From JAFTYO01 sp045613125 (GTDB taxonomy: Bacteria; Pseudomonadota; Alphaproteobacteria; RF32; CAG-239): a stretch of DNA of 64,000 bases. Made by a program: the position numbers and the translations under genes. The stretch covers positions 7,812-71,811 of the forward strand of contig JAZLAM010000003.1 of assembly GCA_045613125.1 (NCBI GenBank), written 5' to 3'. This document shows, one piece after another, positions 45,400-53,835 of the stretch. Below the pieces are notes generated by a model that saw only the letters and a program-made list of their open reading frames with translations, was not told the DNA's origin and searched no databases. The stretch's first letter is position 1, and every line of letters starts with the position of its first letter.

Positions 45400-46332
45400 T
45401 TAGATATCTCGGCTTTCTTTAGCTTTTAAGACAGCTGTATTTACAGTGGTTGCAACTTGCTCTTTGGGAGCAGTTTTTTCTCCGTCTTGGTGTTTGTTTG
45501 CAAGCTTTTCTCTTACTTTTTGATTTGCACGCTCAATATTATATAATGGAGAAATCATTAACCTAGCATATGTTAATGATTGCGTTCCTACAAACGGATG
45601 TTCTTTTAATCCTGGAGCATATCGGTGCAACAACTCATAATCTGAATCTATCTCCCTACATCTTGAAACGTGAAGTAAAGATTTTAAATTGTCACAGCAA
45701 CCACAATAAAAATTGTCGCCAACTTTATTTGGGGCGCCTTTTAATGATGTTAATTCTTTACAACCTACGCAATCAAAACATCCACCAACTTTTTGAGGAG
45801 CACCTTCCAAAGAGGTTAAGTTTTCACAATAGCTACAAATAAAATCCCCGACAACCACTTTCGGAGCACCTTTTAACGATACCAATTTATTACAATCTTG
45901 ACAATCAAAACGTCCATCAACTTCTTGAGGGGCGCCTTCTAAAGATGTCAAGTTATTACAATCACTGCATGCGAACATGTTATTAACTTGTTTGGGAGCA
46001 CCTTTTAATGAGACCAAGTTTTCACAATTATTACAGAAAAAATATCCACCAACCTCTTGAGGAGCACCTTCCAAAGAGGTTAAGTTATTACAATAGTTAC
46101 AAAGGAAATATCCACCAACTTTTTCCGGAGCACCTTTTAATGTGATTAAATTATCACACGATTTGCAAGAAAAACTTCCTGTAACTGTTATAGTCGATAA
46201 ATCTGGTAGTTCTTTAAAGTCACTACCACTCAAATCTATATCACCATCAAAAACAAAATTTTTGGGTAAATCATACAGATTATGTTCTACACCATGCCTA
46301 TCTTTAACAATCAACTCTTTTTTATTTTCCAT
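45400..46332 (-). CDS. Leucine-rich-repeat protein with Cys-x-x-Cys in every repeat
   Basis: The 310-residue protein has seven copies of a 22-residue unit, such as LTSLEGAPQEVGGYFFCNNC, each with LxSLxGAPxxV and F-x-C-x-x-C. A diverged repeat precedes them, and a helical C-terminus of about 85 residues follows. There is no signal peptide. LRR proteins of this GAP type occur in phages and host-associated bacteria, usually without known function. It could be a protein-binding factor or a T4SS substrate; that is a guess. The ATG at 46332 follows a GGAG site. Confidence 0.75.
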   Translation of the reverse strand: MENKKELIVKDRHGVEHNLYDLPKNFVFDGDIDLSGSDFKELPDLSTITVTGSFSCKSCDNLITLKGAPEKVGGYFLCNYCNNLTSLEGAPQEVGGYFFCNNCENLVSLKGAPKQVNNMFACSDCNNLTSLEGAPQEVDGRFDCQDCNKLVSLKGAPKVVVGDFICSYCENLTSLEGAPQKVGGCFDCVGCKELTSLKGAPNKVGDNFYCGCCDNLKSLLHVSRCREIDSDYELLHRYAPGLKEHPFVGTQSLTYARLMISPLYNIERANQKVREKLANKHQDGEKTAPKEQVATTVNTAVLKAKESRDI

Positions 46333-46430
46333 TTGTTTTACTCCGAAGCATTTTACAATAAGTTTACTATATAAAAAATATAGACAAAAGTCAAGCTGTT
46401 TTACAAACAGTAAAAAATCGTGAAAATAAT

Positions 46431-46460
46431 AAAAAAGGCTTTATCAGTGATGATAAAGCC
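46431..46460 (-). terminator. Terminator after the rubrerythrin gene
   Basis: A 9-bp stem GGCTTTATC / GATAAAGCC with a 6-base loop is followed on the minus strand by a run of T. It ends 20 bases after the rubrerythrin stop. Confidence 0.9.
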
Positions 46461-46479
46461 CTAAATCTAAAATTTAATA

Positions 46480-47019
46480 TTAAAACTTTTCTTGCAATTC
46501 AAAGAAATATGCTTGCGGATGATCGCAAACGGGGCATTTTAACGGAGCTTTCGGACTTTCAATTCTGTGTCCGCAATTTCCACATTCCCAAATCACTTTT
46601 GTAGGACGTTCAAAAATCTTTCCTTCACATAAAGAATCGAGAAGTGCCTGATATCTTTCTTCATGACCTTTTTCAATTTTTGCAACTTCTTCAAACAAAT
46701 ATGCAATTTTTGTAAAACCTTCTTCTTTAGCTTCTTTAGCCATACGAGCATACATATCTGTCCACTCATAATTTTCACCTTGAGCTGCATCTTTTAAGTT
46801 TTCGATAGTTGAAGGAACTTCTCCCCCATGTAAGAGTTTAAACCACAATTTTGCATGTTCTTTTTCATTGTCAGCTGTTTGTGTAAATTTATCAGCAATA
46901 ATGTTATAACCTTCTTTTTTTGCTTTTGATGCATAATAAGTATACTTATTGCGAGCCATAGACTCTCCGGCAAAAGCTTCTTTAAGATTTTGTTCTGTTT
47001 TAGAGCCTTTTAATTCCAT
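46480..47019 (-). CDS. Rubrerythrin
   Basis: The start is placed at the ATG at 47019, which has GAGGAGAG just upstream; the longer frame has no ribosome site. The 179-residue protein has a ferritin-like di-iron domain (AFAGESMARNKYTYYASKAK, then EKEHAKLW and EVAKIEKGHEERY) and a C-terminal rubredoxin-like site (CGNCGHR plus CPVCDHPQAYF). Rubrerythrins reduce peroxide in anaerobes. Its presence suggests oxygen-sensitive physiology. Confidence 0.93.
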   Translation of the reverse strand: MELKGSKTEQNLKEAFAGESMARNKYTYYASKAKKEGYNIIADKFTQTADNEKEHAKLWFKLLHGGEVPSTIENLKDAAQGENYEWTDMYARMAKEAKEEGFTKIAYLFEEVAKIEKGHEERYQALLDSLCEGKIFERPTKVIWECGNCGHRIESPKAPLKCPVCDHPQAYFFELQEKF

Positions 47020-47109
47020 TAGTTCTCTCCTCAATAAAGTTAGTTCTGTATACGAAAATAACACCCTAAATTAGGCTGTCAATAAAATAAAAACGTTATC
47101 AAAAATTTT

Positions 47110-48606
47110 TTATATCTGTTCTTGATTTTCCAGAGTATCTATAACCTCACCAATTTGATCGTTGTCAGCAACTTCTTTTTTTGTAGCACTCATTTGCTTT
47201 ATTTTTGCAACTTCTTTTTTAAACTCAGCAAGCTTTGCACCGCTTAAGTTTTCTCCGGTTGCCGCTCTGATTTTAAGAGGATCAACCTTTTTACCGTTTC
47301 TTACAACTTCAAAATGCAGATGTGGTCCGGTTGAACGCCCCGTATTGCCGACATATGCTATAACCTGTCCTTGTTTTACTCTAACACCCGGACGAATCCC
47401 TTTAGCAAAAGATTTCAGATGAGCATATCCTGTTGTATATTCCGAATTATGTCTTATCTTAACAAAATAGCCATATCCACCAACCCATTTTGCTTGCGTT
47501 ACCGTTCCGTCACCACTTGCATAAACTTTTGTTCCCATCGGAGCAGCATAATCTATACCGTGATGATTACGATAATCTTTAAATATCGGATGTAAACGAC
47601 GACCATATCGTGAAGAAATTCTGGCCTTTTTAAAGGCAAGAGGCTTTTTATCGAGCGTTTTCTTTAGGGCCAAACCTTTTTCATCATAATAGTCAACATT
47701 GCCTTTTTTATCTTCAAAACGATAAAGTTCAATGTTATCTTTACCTAGCTTTAATGAAGCATAAATTATATCACCATATTTTACAATATTTCCACTCGGT
47801 GAAACTTCTTGTTCATATCTTACTTCAAATTCATCTCCTGCTTTTATGTCTCTTCTGAAATCTACACTAAATGAAAAAATATTTATAAAATTTCCAACCA
47901 CATTTACCGGAACTCCGGCATTTTTCATAGCTGATGATACGTTTCCGTTTATAATACCGTTTATAACTTTGATTTCGGTTGTTAAATCATCTTGTTCAAC
48001 TCGTGATACATATGTATTATCAGATTGTTTTTCTAAAATATATTTGGTTCCACTAATTGGCTCAATTATAATTTTATCAACAGATACAAGTTCGTTATAA
48101 ACACTATCAACTGTTGTGGTTATATCAACTTGTTGTCCAACCTTGATATTGCGAGCATCATACACTTGTTTATAAACGCCATAAATATCTGTCGCTTTTG
48201 AATAATCGAGACCTAAGCTCGTTAAAATTCCTATAAAGCTATCACCTTTAGCAACTGTCACTATATCATGATTTATGCGCATTCCTTTTGCTTGTTGAAC
48301 AATTTCTTGCGCATCTGTTTGTGTTTCCGTATTTTCTATTATTTGTGTTTCTTGCGAATCTGAAATTTGTTCTTCTAAAAACTCTTCAGCCCTTAAATCA
48401 TCATTTATATTTTCCGATAATTCATAATCAAATTCTTCAGAAACCATATCTTCCATCTCAAGTTTATTAGGGATAGAAGCTTTTACGCTGTTATTATTAT
48501 AAATAGAAATCAACAAAGCTCCTGTAACAGCAACAGCATATATAAACAATAATGTTCTTTCTGTTCTAAGACGCTTTGCTTTTTTTCTCTTCTGGGTAAA
48601 GTCCAT
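47110..48606 (-). CDS. M23-family peptidoglycan endopeptidase
   Basis: The 498-residue protein has an N-terminal membrane helix (about residues 17-37), an acidic linker, a LysM/OapA-like region (NHDIVTVAKGDSFIGIL), a beta-sandwich and a C-terminal M23 domain with zinc ligands in HHGIDYAAPMGT and GPHLHFEV. Such enzymes cut peptide cross-links in the periplasm; many act in division or cell growth. All active-site residues appear intact. Confidence 0.9.
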   Translation of the reverse strand: MDFTQKRKKAKRLRTERTLLFIYAVAVTGALLISIYNNNSVKASIPNKLEMEDMVSEEFDYELSENINDDLRAEEFLEEQISDSQETQIIENTETQTDAQEIVQQAKGMRINHDIVTVAKGDSFIGILTSLGLDYSKATDIYGVYKQVYDARNIKVGQQVDITTTVDSVYNELVSVDKIIIEPISGTKYILEKQSDNTYVSRVEQDDLTTEIKVINGIINGNVSSAMKNAGVPVNVVGNFINIFSFSVDFRRDIKAGDEFEVRYEQEVSPSGNIVKYGDIIYASLKLGKDNIELYRFEDKKGNVDYYDEKGLALKKTLDKKPLAFKKARISSRYGRRLHPIFKDYRNHHGIDYAAPMGTKVYASGDGTVTQAKWVGGYGYFVKIRHNSEYTTGYAHLKSFAKGIRPGVRVKQGQVIAYVGNTGRSTGPHLHFEVVRNGKKVDPLKIRAATGENLSGAKLAEFKKEVAKIKQMSATKKEVADNDQIGEVIDTLENQEQI

Positions 48607-48755
48607 TTTAATAAGATCCTTTATTTTTTATTTCTTTATACAATGCAACAAGAGTGTTTTTTTTTCAAGTAGATAATCAAGTTATACAAAAGCAGAAAAA
48701 ATATTGCATATTTACAATCATTTATAATAAAAATTAAAAAAAATAAAAAAAATAC

Positions 48756-48784
48756 TTGCATTTATATTTTTTGTTATGTATAAA
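48756..48784 (+). promoter_or_regulatory. tRNA-Asp promoter
   Basis: TTGCAT (48756-48761) and TATAAA (48779-48784) are separated by 17 bases, and the -10 lies 16 bases before the tRNA start. Confidence 0.75.
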
Positions 48785-48800
48785 ATGTTTGTTAATTGCT

Positions 48801-48877
48801 GGGGGCGTAGTTCAGTTGGTTAGAATACATGCCTGTCACGCATGGGGTCGCGAGTTCGAGCCTCGTCGCTCCCGCCA
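48801..48877 (+). tRNA. tRNA-Asp (anticodon GTC)
   Basis: GGGGGCG at the start pairs with CGCTCCC at the end, with one G-U pair. The anticodon loop is CCTGTCACG (anticodon GTC), the T-arm is CGAGTTCGAGCCTCG, and CCA is encoded at 48875-48877. The gene is 77 bases long. Confidence 0.97.
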
Positions 48878-48884
48878 GTTTAAG

Positions 48885-48910
48885 AGGTCACATTGAGTGA
48901 CCTTTTTTTT
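48885..48910 (+). terminator. tRNA-Asp terminator
   Basis: AGGTCAC (48885-48891), loop ATTGA, GTGACCT (48897-48903) and a run of T follow the tRNA by 8 bases. Confidence 0.92.
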
Positions 48911-48991
48911 GTTTATATATCTTTCTTTTTTACAGCTGGACATTACAATAAAAATAAGGTATAATGTTTTTGCAAAAAATATTATGTTGTT

Positions 48992-49690
48992 ATGTTATAC
49001 TTAATTCTATTATTAGTAATTTTGTTTTGCGTTACTATATGTGAAACAATATTAGCCATATCAGTTTCTAAATCAAGAAAACGATTCATTAATCAAAAAA
49101 AATTAGACATCTCCTGCATTAAAAATCCAACCTTAGGTAGTGAAATAATAAAACGATTATTTGACATAATTGTATCCTTGGTTATTTGTATAACAATTTT
49201 ACCTGTTATGTATATCACACTAGGTATAATTATAAAAATAACATCACCGGGACCTATTATTTTTGCTCAAAAACGAGTCGGAATTTTTGGAGAAGTGTTT
49301 ACTTGTTATAAGTTTAGATCAATGTATCAAGATGCTAATTATAACATGGCTGTTAAAAACGACAAACGTGTTACACCTGTCGGACGTTTTATAAGGAAAA
49401 CTCATATAGATGAATTTCCACAATTTTATAATGTTCTGATAGGCGATATGAGTTTGGTTGGCCCTCGTCCAACAATGCGTTTTGTGACAGAACATTTGGA
49501 CACGCACTCGAAATATATATATCGTCTTTTAGTGCGTCCGGGTATAACGGGTATGGCTCAATTAACAGGTAGACAAAGTGTTTTAACCAATATACTCAAG
49601 TTTGATTTTGAGTATATGAAAAGAAACTCTTTATGGCTTGATTTGAAAATCATCTTTAAAACATTAAAATTTGAAGATGAAAGTTATTAA
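48992..49690 (+). CDS. Bacterial sugar transferase (undecaprenyl-phosphate type)
   Basis: The 232-residue protein has an N-terminal membrane helix and the sugar transferase domain: KRLFDIIVSLVICI, SPGPIIFAQKRVGIFG, YKFRSM, RVTPVGRFIRKTHIDEFPQF and GDMSLVGPRP, ending GITGMAQLTGR. Such monotopic phosphoglycosyltransferases start exopolysaccharide or O-antigen synthesis by putting a sugar-1-phosphate on undecaprenyl phosphate. No polysaccharide cluster adjoins it, although the GT39/GtrB group lies 5 kb away. No clear ribosome site precedes the chosen start. Confidence 0.9.
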   Translation: MLYLILLLVILFCVTICETILAISVSKSRKRFINQKKLDISCIKNPTLGSEIIKRLFDIIVSLVICITILPVMYITLGIIIKITSPGPIIFAQKRVGIFGEVFTCYKFRSMYQDANYNMAVKNDKRVTPVGRFIRKTHIDEFPQFYNVLIGDMSLVGPRPTMRFVTEHLDTHSKYIYRLLVRPGITGMAQLTGRQSVLTNILKFDFEYMKRNSLWLDLKIIFKTLKFEDESY

Positions 49691-49694
49691 AAAA

Positions 49695-49723
49695 ACGCAA
49701 CATATTTTATGTTGCGTTTTTTT
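49695..49723. terminator. Bidirectional terminator after the sugar transferase
   Basis: ACGCAACATA (49695-49704) and TATGTTGCGT (49708-49717) form a 10-bp stem with a TTT loop, with T runs on both strands. It serves the sugar transferase and the convergent helical-repeat gene. Confidence 0.92.
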
Positions 49724-49743
49724 ATAAATGATTAAACACTTTC

Positions 49744-50940
49744 TTAGTGTTTAAGTTTAAATTTCTTACGATACATTTCTATCCATTTTTGATTTTCACT
49801 CGAAATCAAAACGGAATAAACATTAGGATTATAGCCTCGGATATGGTTAAAAACACAAGCCATATCTTCATCATTACCGGCTTTGATAACCACTGATACC
49901 ATACCTGTTTCAGATAGGCCGTTACTGCCACTTTTAAGCAACTGTCGGAACAAATGATGCCATCCGTTTTTCAAAATTTGGAGTACATGATTTGACTTCA
50001 GATAAGCAAAAGAACATTCTTCCAACAACCATTTTACCAGAGTTTCACTTCTAAAAGAAATAAGTTCACTTATATCCGAATCGGAAATATGAATACAATG
50101 GAAATGATTTTTCAAAGCTAACAGTTCATCAAGATTCTTACGTTTTATTAACAAACTAAGGCCTTCCTGACTAAGTCTAACATCTTTTTTGTTTAAACAG
50201 AGCATCAGCTGTTCATGAGAAGCTTCTTTCATTAAGCATTCAGCACACCGTATTTCCAGATGAGGAGCTTCTTTTACCAAACGCTCAAACATATCTTCAC
50301 GTTTCAATAAAATCGTCAAAACCTTTTCAGAATCGATAGGCTTATACTTGTAATCATACGTCTGGTAATAAAACTTTGTTGCAAAATAATGCCTAATTTG
50401 ATCAAATGTGCCATATGTAACTAAAGCTATTTGCACATTTTCCGATAAACTTCCGTGATAGTCGTAAAAACGTCTGATTTCATGAGTGTTGTTTAATCTG
50501 TCAAACTCCAGCAGAGCAATTTTTGCCTCATCCGAAAGGCCAAAATGCAGCAGCTTTCGAACTTCATCTATATCATTTCTCTTGATAATAGAAACCGCAA
50601 TTGATGAAGGAGTTACCTCGAAACCTTTGTTTTTAAGAAAGAGCATGATAGCTTCATGATCACCTCGATCAACAATTTCCTTTGCAATATCCAAAGAACT
50701 AAAGCACTGTGTGACCGAACCATCAAGATACTCTCGAAGCAACTCTACCGGAGCAGACCGAACAAATGTTATATGTTGCTCTTCTCCAATGTAATATGAG
50801 AAATCTCTCAAATATAGCAAAATTGCTTCCCCTGATTCCGTTTTAAGAAAATGTTCAAAATGCTCCAGTTTCTGAAACGGTAATTTTTTTGACAATAGCA
50901 AATTGTAAATTTGCTCGTCGACTAAATTTTTCTTTTTCAT
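49744..50940 (-). CDS. Helical-repeat protein, paralogue A (398 residues)
   Basis: The protein lacks a signal peptide or membrane helix and is built of about 30-residue helical units, e.g. DHEAIMLFLKNKGFEV and KRNDIDEVRKLLHFGL, reminiscent of ankyrin- or HEAT-like solenoids, but no family is recognised. It is the paralogue of 51648-52850, with a segment LLEFDRLNNTHEIRRFYDY identical in both (50 bp of DNA at 50459-50508 match 52369-52418). A promoter with TTGACA lies at 50990-51018. The leader has no ribosome binding site. Effector-like proteins of host-associated bacteria often have such architecture, but that is only a guess. Confidence 0.75.
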   Translation of the reverse strand: MKKKNLVDEQIYNLLLSKKLPFQKLEHFEHFLKTESGEAILLYLRDFSYYIGEEQHITFVRSAPVELLREYLDGSVTQCFSSLDIAKEIVDRGDHEAIMLFLKNKGFEVTPSSIAVSIIKRNDIDEVRKLLHFGLSDEAKIALLEFDRLNNTHEIRRFYDYHGSLSENVQIALVTYGTFDQIRHYFATKFYYQTYDYKYKPIDSEKVLTILLKREDMFERLVKEAPHLEIRCAECLMKEASHEQLMLCLNKKDVRLSQEGLSLLIKRKNLDELLALKNHFHCIHISDSDISELISFRSETLVKWLLEECSFAYLKSNHVLQILKNGWHHLFRQLLKSGSNGLSETGMVSVVIKAGNDEDMACVFNHIRGYNPNVYSVLISSENQKWIEMYRKKFKLKH

Positions 50941-50989
50941 AAATAATTGGGATTAATAGTGAAACATAGACTTATTTTTTAACACAATT

Positions 50990-51018
50990 AATCTAAATAA
51001 AAAAAACGAGTTTGTCAA
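50990..51018 (-). promoter_or_regulatory. Promoter of paralogue A
   Basis: On the minus strand TTGACA (51013-51018) and TAGATT (50990-50995) are 17 bases apart. The arrangement matches that of paralogue B. Confidence 0.6.
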
Positions 51019-51035
51019 TTTTTATTAATAAAAAA

Positions 51036-51476
51036 TCACTCTCTATGATAAGGATGCCCGTTTATAATGGTTTGTATGCGATAAATTTGTTCTGTCAAAA
51101 CTGCTCTCATCAAAATATGCGGTAATGTAAGTTTTCCGAAAGAAAGTATGAGATCTGCTCTATTACGAGTTTGTTCCAGATGTCCGTCTGCACCACCGAT
51201 TAAAAAACAAATTTCAGAACAACCGTTTAATTGCCAATTTTCAACCTTTTTAGCAAGCTCCTGACTTTTTATGTTTTCTCCTCTTTCATCAAGAACAACC
51301 ACTTTTGCACCCAAAGGAACAGATTGATTTAAAAATTTTGCTTCATTTTCTTGGGTAGAATTATCTTTTTCTTTTATAATGATATCCCAACCGGAACGTT
51401 TAACATACTCTTCAATGATAGAACTTTCCGGACTGTTTTTTTTGCATTTTCCGATTGCCAATATATAAATTTTCAT
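51036..51476 (-). CDS. rlmH: 23S rRNA pseudouridine-1915 methyltransferase RlmH
   Basis: The 146-residue SPOUT-class enzyme begins MKIYILAIGKCK and has the cofactor-knot signature CFLIGGADGHLEQTR, the motif LSFGKLTLPHILMR and the C-terminal EQIYRIQTIINGHPYHRE. It methylates Psi1915 of 23S rRNA. The start is the ATG at 51476; a TTG two codons upstream is less likely. It stands between two paralogous helical-repeat genes. Confidence 0.95.
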   Translation of the reverse strand: MKIYILAIGKCKKNSPESSIIEEYVKRSGWDIIIKEKDNSTQENEAKFLNQSVPLGAKVVVLDERGENIKSQELAKKVENWQLNGCSEICFLIGGADGHLEQTRNRADLILSFGKLTLPHILMRAVLTEQIYRIQTIINGHPYHRE

Positions 51477-51590
51477 AGACAATATCTTTCAAAAAAGGTC
51501 TTAACCTCAACAACAAATATTTGATTTATATCAATATTTAATGACATGACGAACACGTATTGTCAAGTTTGTTTTTTCTTTTAAAAATAA

Positions 51591-51619
51591 AAAAGTGGCT
51601 CAAAAAGAACCACTTTTTT
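51591..51619. terminator. Terminator downstream of paralogue B
   Basis: AAAAGTGG (51591-51598) and CCACTTTT (51610-51617) form an 8-bp stem, with A and T runs on either side, so it may work both ways. It lies about 30 bases after the stop of paralogue B. Confidence 0.7.
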
Positions 51620-51647
51620 ATAAAATTTAACACTTTGTAGCTAATTG

Positions 51648-52850
51648 CTAAAAATGTATGGCAGGCAAACAAAAGTGCTTACGATACATTTCTATCCATT
51701 TTGTATTTCCACTCGAAATCAACAATGAATAACAGTTAGGATCAAACTTACCGATACGATTGAAAACACAAAGCATATCTTCCTCATTTCCGGCTTTGAT
51801 AACAGCTGATATCATCTCTACTGCATTCAACTTATTTTTAGCAGACACAATCAGCTCGCGGAACAAATGATGCCAACCATTTTCCAAAATTTGGCATGCA
51901 TGGTCCTCTTTCAGATAAGCAGAAGAAAAATCTTCCAAAAGCCATCTAACTAAAATTTCTTTACCCAAAGAAATAATGTTACTGATGTCTGAATCTGACA
52001 TAAGAATGCAATTGAAATGATTTTTTAAACCCAACAGCTCATCAATATTCTTACGAGCAACCAATAAACTGAAAGTTTCTTTACCAAAAACATTATGTTT
52101 ACTCAGCCAAAGCATCAATTGTTCATGAGAGGCTTCTTTCATCAAAAATTGATCACACAATATTTCCAGATGAGGAGCTTCTTTTACCAAACGTTCAAAT
52201 ATATCACCACGTTTCAACAAAGCTGATAAAACTTTCTCAGAGTTGATAGAGATATACTTTCCCAAATTAGCATTGTAACACCATTTGGTTGCGAAGTAGT
52301 GCTTAATCTGACTAAACTCGCCTTCTTTAACCAAAGCTAGTTCAACTTCTTCCGGCAAACGCTCAAAATAGTCGTAAAAACGTCTGATTTCATGAGTGTT
52401 GTTTAATCTGTCAAACTCAAGGAGAGCAATTTTTGCTTCCGCTGAAAAGATACAGTGCAACAAGAGCTTTTCAACCTCTTCTACATTATTCCTTTTAATA
52501 ATGGAAACTATAACATCTGCCGTGATATCAACTCTGCCGTTTCGTATTAAAAGCATAATTGCTTCATGATCTCCTCTTGCAACAACTTCCATCATAATCT
52601 TTGATGAAACATAATATTTGCTGACAGCAACACCAAGATATTTTCGAAGTGTTTCTACAGAAACAGATTGCACAAATGCTATATGCTGATCTTCTCCAAC
52701 AGCATAGCCAAAATTGCTAAAATACAGCAAAACATCTTCTTCTGATGCGGTTTTAAGAAAACGCTCAAAATGTTCTTGCTTTACAAAAGGAAGCTTTTGC
52801 GACAACAACAAATTGTAAATTTGTTCGTCAGTTAAGTTTTTTGTTTTCAT
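51648..52850 (-). CDS. Helical-repeat protein, paralogue B (400 residues)
   Basis: This copy shares with paralogue A the N-terminus NLTDEQIYNLLLSQKLPF, the whole helical-repeat layout and the C-terminal KWIEMYRK, so they arose by duplication. It ends NPAIHF-like (CLPAIHF). It has its own good promoter (52898-52926) and the same leader as paralogue A. No signal peptide, no membrane helix and no enzyme motif are seen. Function unknown. Confidence 0.75.
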   Translation of the reverse strand: MKTKNLTDEQIYNLLLSQKLPFVKQEHFERFLKTASEEDVLLYFSNFGYAVGEDQHIAFVQSVSVETLRKYLGVAVSKYYVSSKIMMEVVARGDHEAIMLLIRNGRVDITADVIVSIIKRNNVEEVEKLLLHCIFSAEAKIALLEFDRLNNTHEIRRFYDYFERLPEEVELALVKEGEFSQIKHYFATKWCYNANLGKYISINSEKVLSALLKRGDIFERLVKEAPHLEILCDQFLMKEASHEQLMLWLSKHNVFGKETFSLLVARKNIDELLGLKNHFNCILMSDSDISNIISLGKEILVRWLLEDFSSAYLKEDHACQILENGWHHLFRELIVSAKNKLNAVEMISAVIKAGNEEDMLCVFNRIGKFDPNCYSLLISSGNTKWIEMYRKHFCLPAIHF

Positions 52851-52897
52851 AAATAATTGGGATTAATAGTGAAACATATACATATTTTTATGTCCTG

Positions 52898-52926
52898 ACT
52901 ATAATACAACGAATAAAATTTGTCAA
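52898..52926 (-). promoter_or_regulatory. Promoter of paralogue B
   Basis: On the minus strand TTGACA (52921-52926) and TATAGT (52898-52903) are 17 bases apart, a nearly perfect sigma70 promoter. Transcription would start about 41 bases before the ATG. Confidence 0.75.
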
Positions 52927-53089
52927 TTTTTTTATAAGCGAAAACTATTGTTCATACACCCTAACAGAAAAAAATCTTTTGGATGGCTTTTTGTAATGGA
53001 GAAAAAATGTAAACTTGACTTTAAGTTATCTGTAATGTATAAAAATACATCATTTAATATTATTAATAAACACTTTAATCTTAATCATT

Positions 53090-53368
53090 ATGAACAAAAA
53101 AGAATTAATTTTGAAAAAGACGAACATTATTTCGTTGATTGCATTACTTGGAGCAGTAGTGTATTGGAGTGTTGCACTCGTTGTATTATTTTGTTTCGAA
53201 GAATGGCTATTAAGTTGGTGGACCTCTAATATGTCATTTATCGGTGCCGGTATGTTGCTTACAGTGTTATGGTTCATATTTTGCATTGGCTGGTTGACAT
53301 ACTGTACCAGAAAAATTAAGAGAGGCCCCGAAAAAGTAGATGTGGTTGACCTTAATGGCTTCTGTTAG
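53090..53368 (+). CDS. Small two-helix membrane protein (92 residues)
   Basis: Two hydrophobic helices (about residues 14-36 and 45-68) lie between a Lys-rich N-terminus and a short charged tail. The protein has no recognised family. No good ribosome site precedes the ATG, so the call is tentative. An overlapping frame at 52948-53229 is less convincing. Confidence 0.45.
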   Translation: MNKKELILKKTNIISLIALLGAVVYWSVALVVLFCFEEWLLSWWTSNMSFIGAGMLLTVLWFIFCIGWLTYCTRKIKRGPEKVDVVDLNGFC

Positions 53369-53441
53369 TTAATGTTCTTTTCGTATATCTTTAATCTGAT
53401 AAGGTATTTTTGCGAAACAACAATTGTAGCTTCTTTGTAAT

Positions 53442-53480
53442 TAAAAATATCCTTGAGTTTTAACACTCAAGGATATTTTT
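53442..53480. terminator. Strong hairpin upstream of the tRNA-Ser element
   Basis: AAAAATATCCTTGAGT and ACTCAAGGATATTTTT form a 14-16 bp stem with a short loop and a T run, an efficient bidirectional terminator. Confidence 0.8.
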
Positions 53481-53640
53481 GTAATGGCGGAGAGAGTGAG
53501 ATGACTTCGTGCTCAGCGCTCATCGGCTTTTTGCCGACCGCGATGCTCCCGCCTCGCTTTCGCTTGAAGTGCGAACTCACTTGTTTCGTGAGTTCAAATC
53601 TCACACCGCCCTAGCAGAAAAGCCCACCTTTTGGTGGGCT
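53476..53640. repeat. GC-rich hairpin element carrying a partial copy of the tRNA-Ser 3' end
   Basis: The 27 bases at 53476-53502 (TTTTTGTAATGGCGGAGAGA then GTGAGAT) recur exactly at 53640-53666, where they span the 3' end of tRNA-Ser. Between them lies a GC-rich piece with stems GAACTCAC/GTGAGTTC (53573-53595) and CGGC-TTTTT-GCCG. A T-arm-like stem GTGAG-TTCAAAT-CTCAC (53588-53604) is followed by ACCGCC, which can pair with GGCGG at 53486-53490. No protein is coded. It looks like a decayed tRNA, an attachment-site remnant or a REP-like element. Confidence 0.6.
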
Positions 53641-53645
53641 TTTTG
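53618..53645. terminator. Terminator between the GC-rich element and tRNA-Ser
   Basis: AGCCCACC (53621-53628), loop TTTT, GGTGGGCT (53633-53640), T run on the plus strand and a shorter one on the minus strand. It would terminate tRNA-Ser transcription from the minus strand. Confidence 0.75.
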
Positions 53646-53648
53646 TAA

Positions 53649-53738
53649 TGGCGGAGAGAGTGAGATTCGAACTCACGGAAGGGTCGCCCCTTCGACGGTT
53701 TTCAAGACCGCTGCATTAAACCGCTCTGCCATCTCTCC
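53649..53738 (-). tRNA. tRNA-Ser (anticodon TGA)
   Basis: On the minus strand GGAGAGA pairs with TCTCTCC at the other end, the anticodon loop reads TCTTGAAAA (anticodon TGA), the T-arm is GTGAGTTCGAATCTCAC, there is a long variable arm, and CCA is encoded. Length 90 bases. Confidence 0.96.
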
Positions 53739-53835
53739 ATCTGTAAGTGTTATCATCAACAACTTACTTTGCACCTATTTACACCATCATTTTGCATACG
53801 TCAAGTTTTTTTATAATAATTTTTATATTTTTTTA

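Noticed and set aside
52948..53229. Open frame of 93 codons overlapping the two-helix membrane protein
   Set aside because: No ribosome site or recognisable pattern; the other frame gives a better membrane protein.
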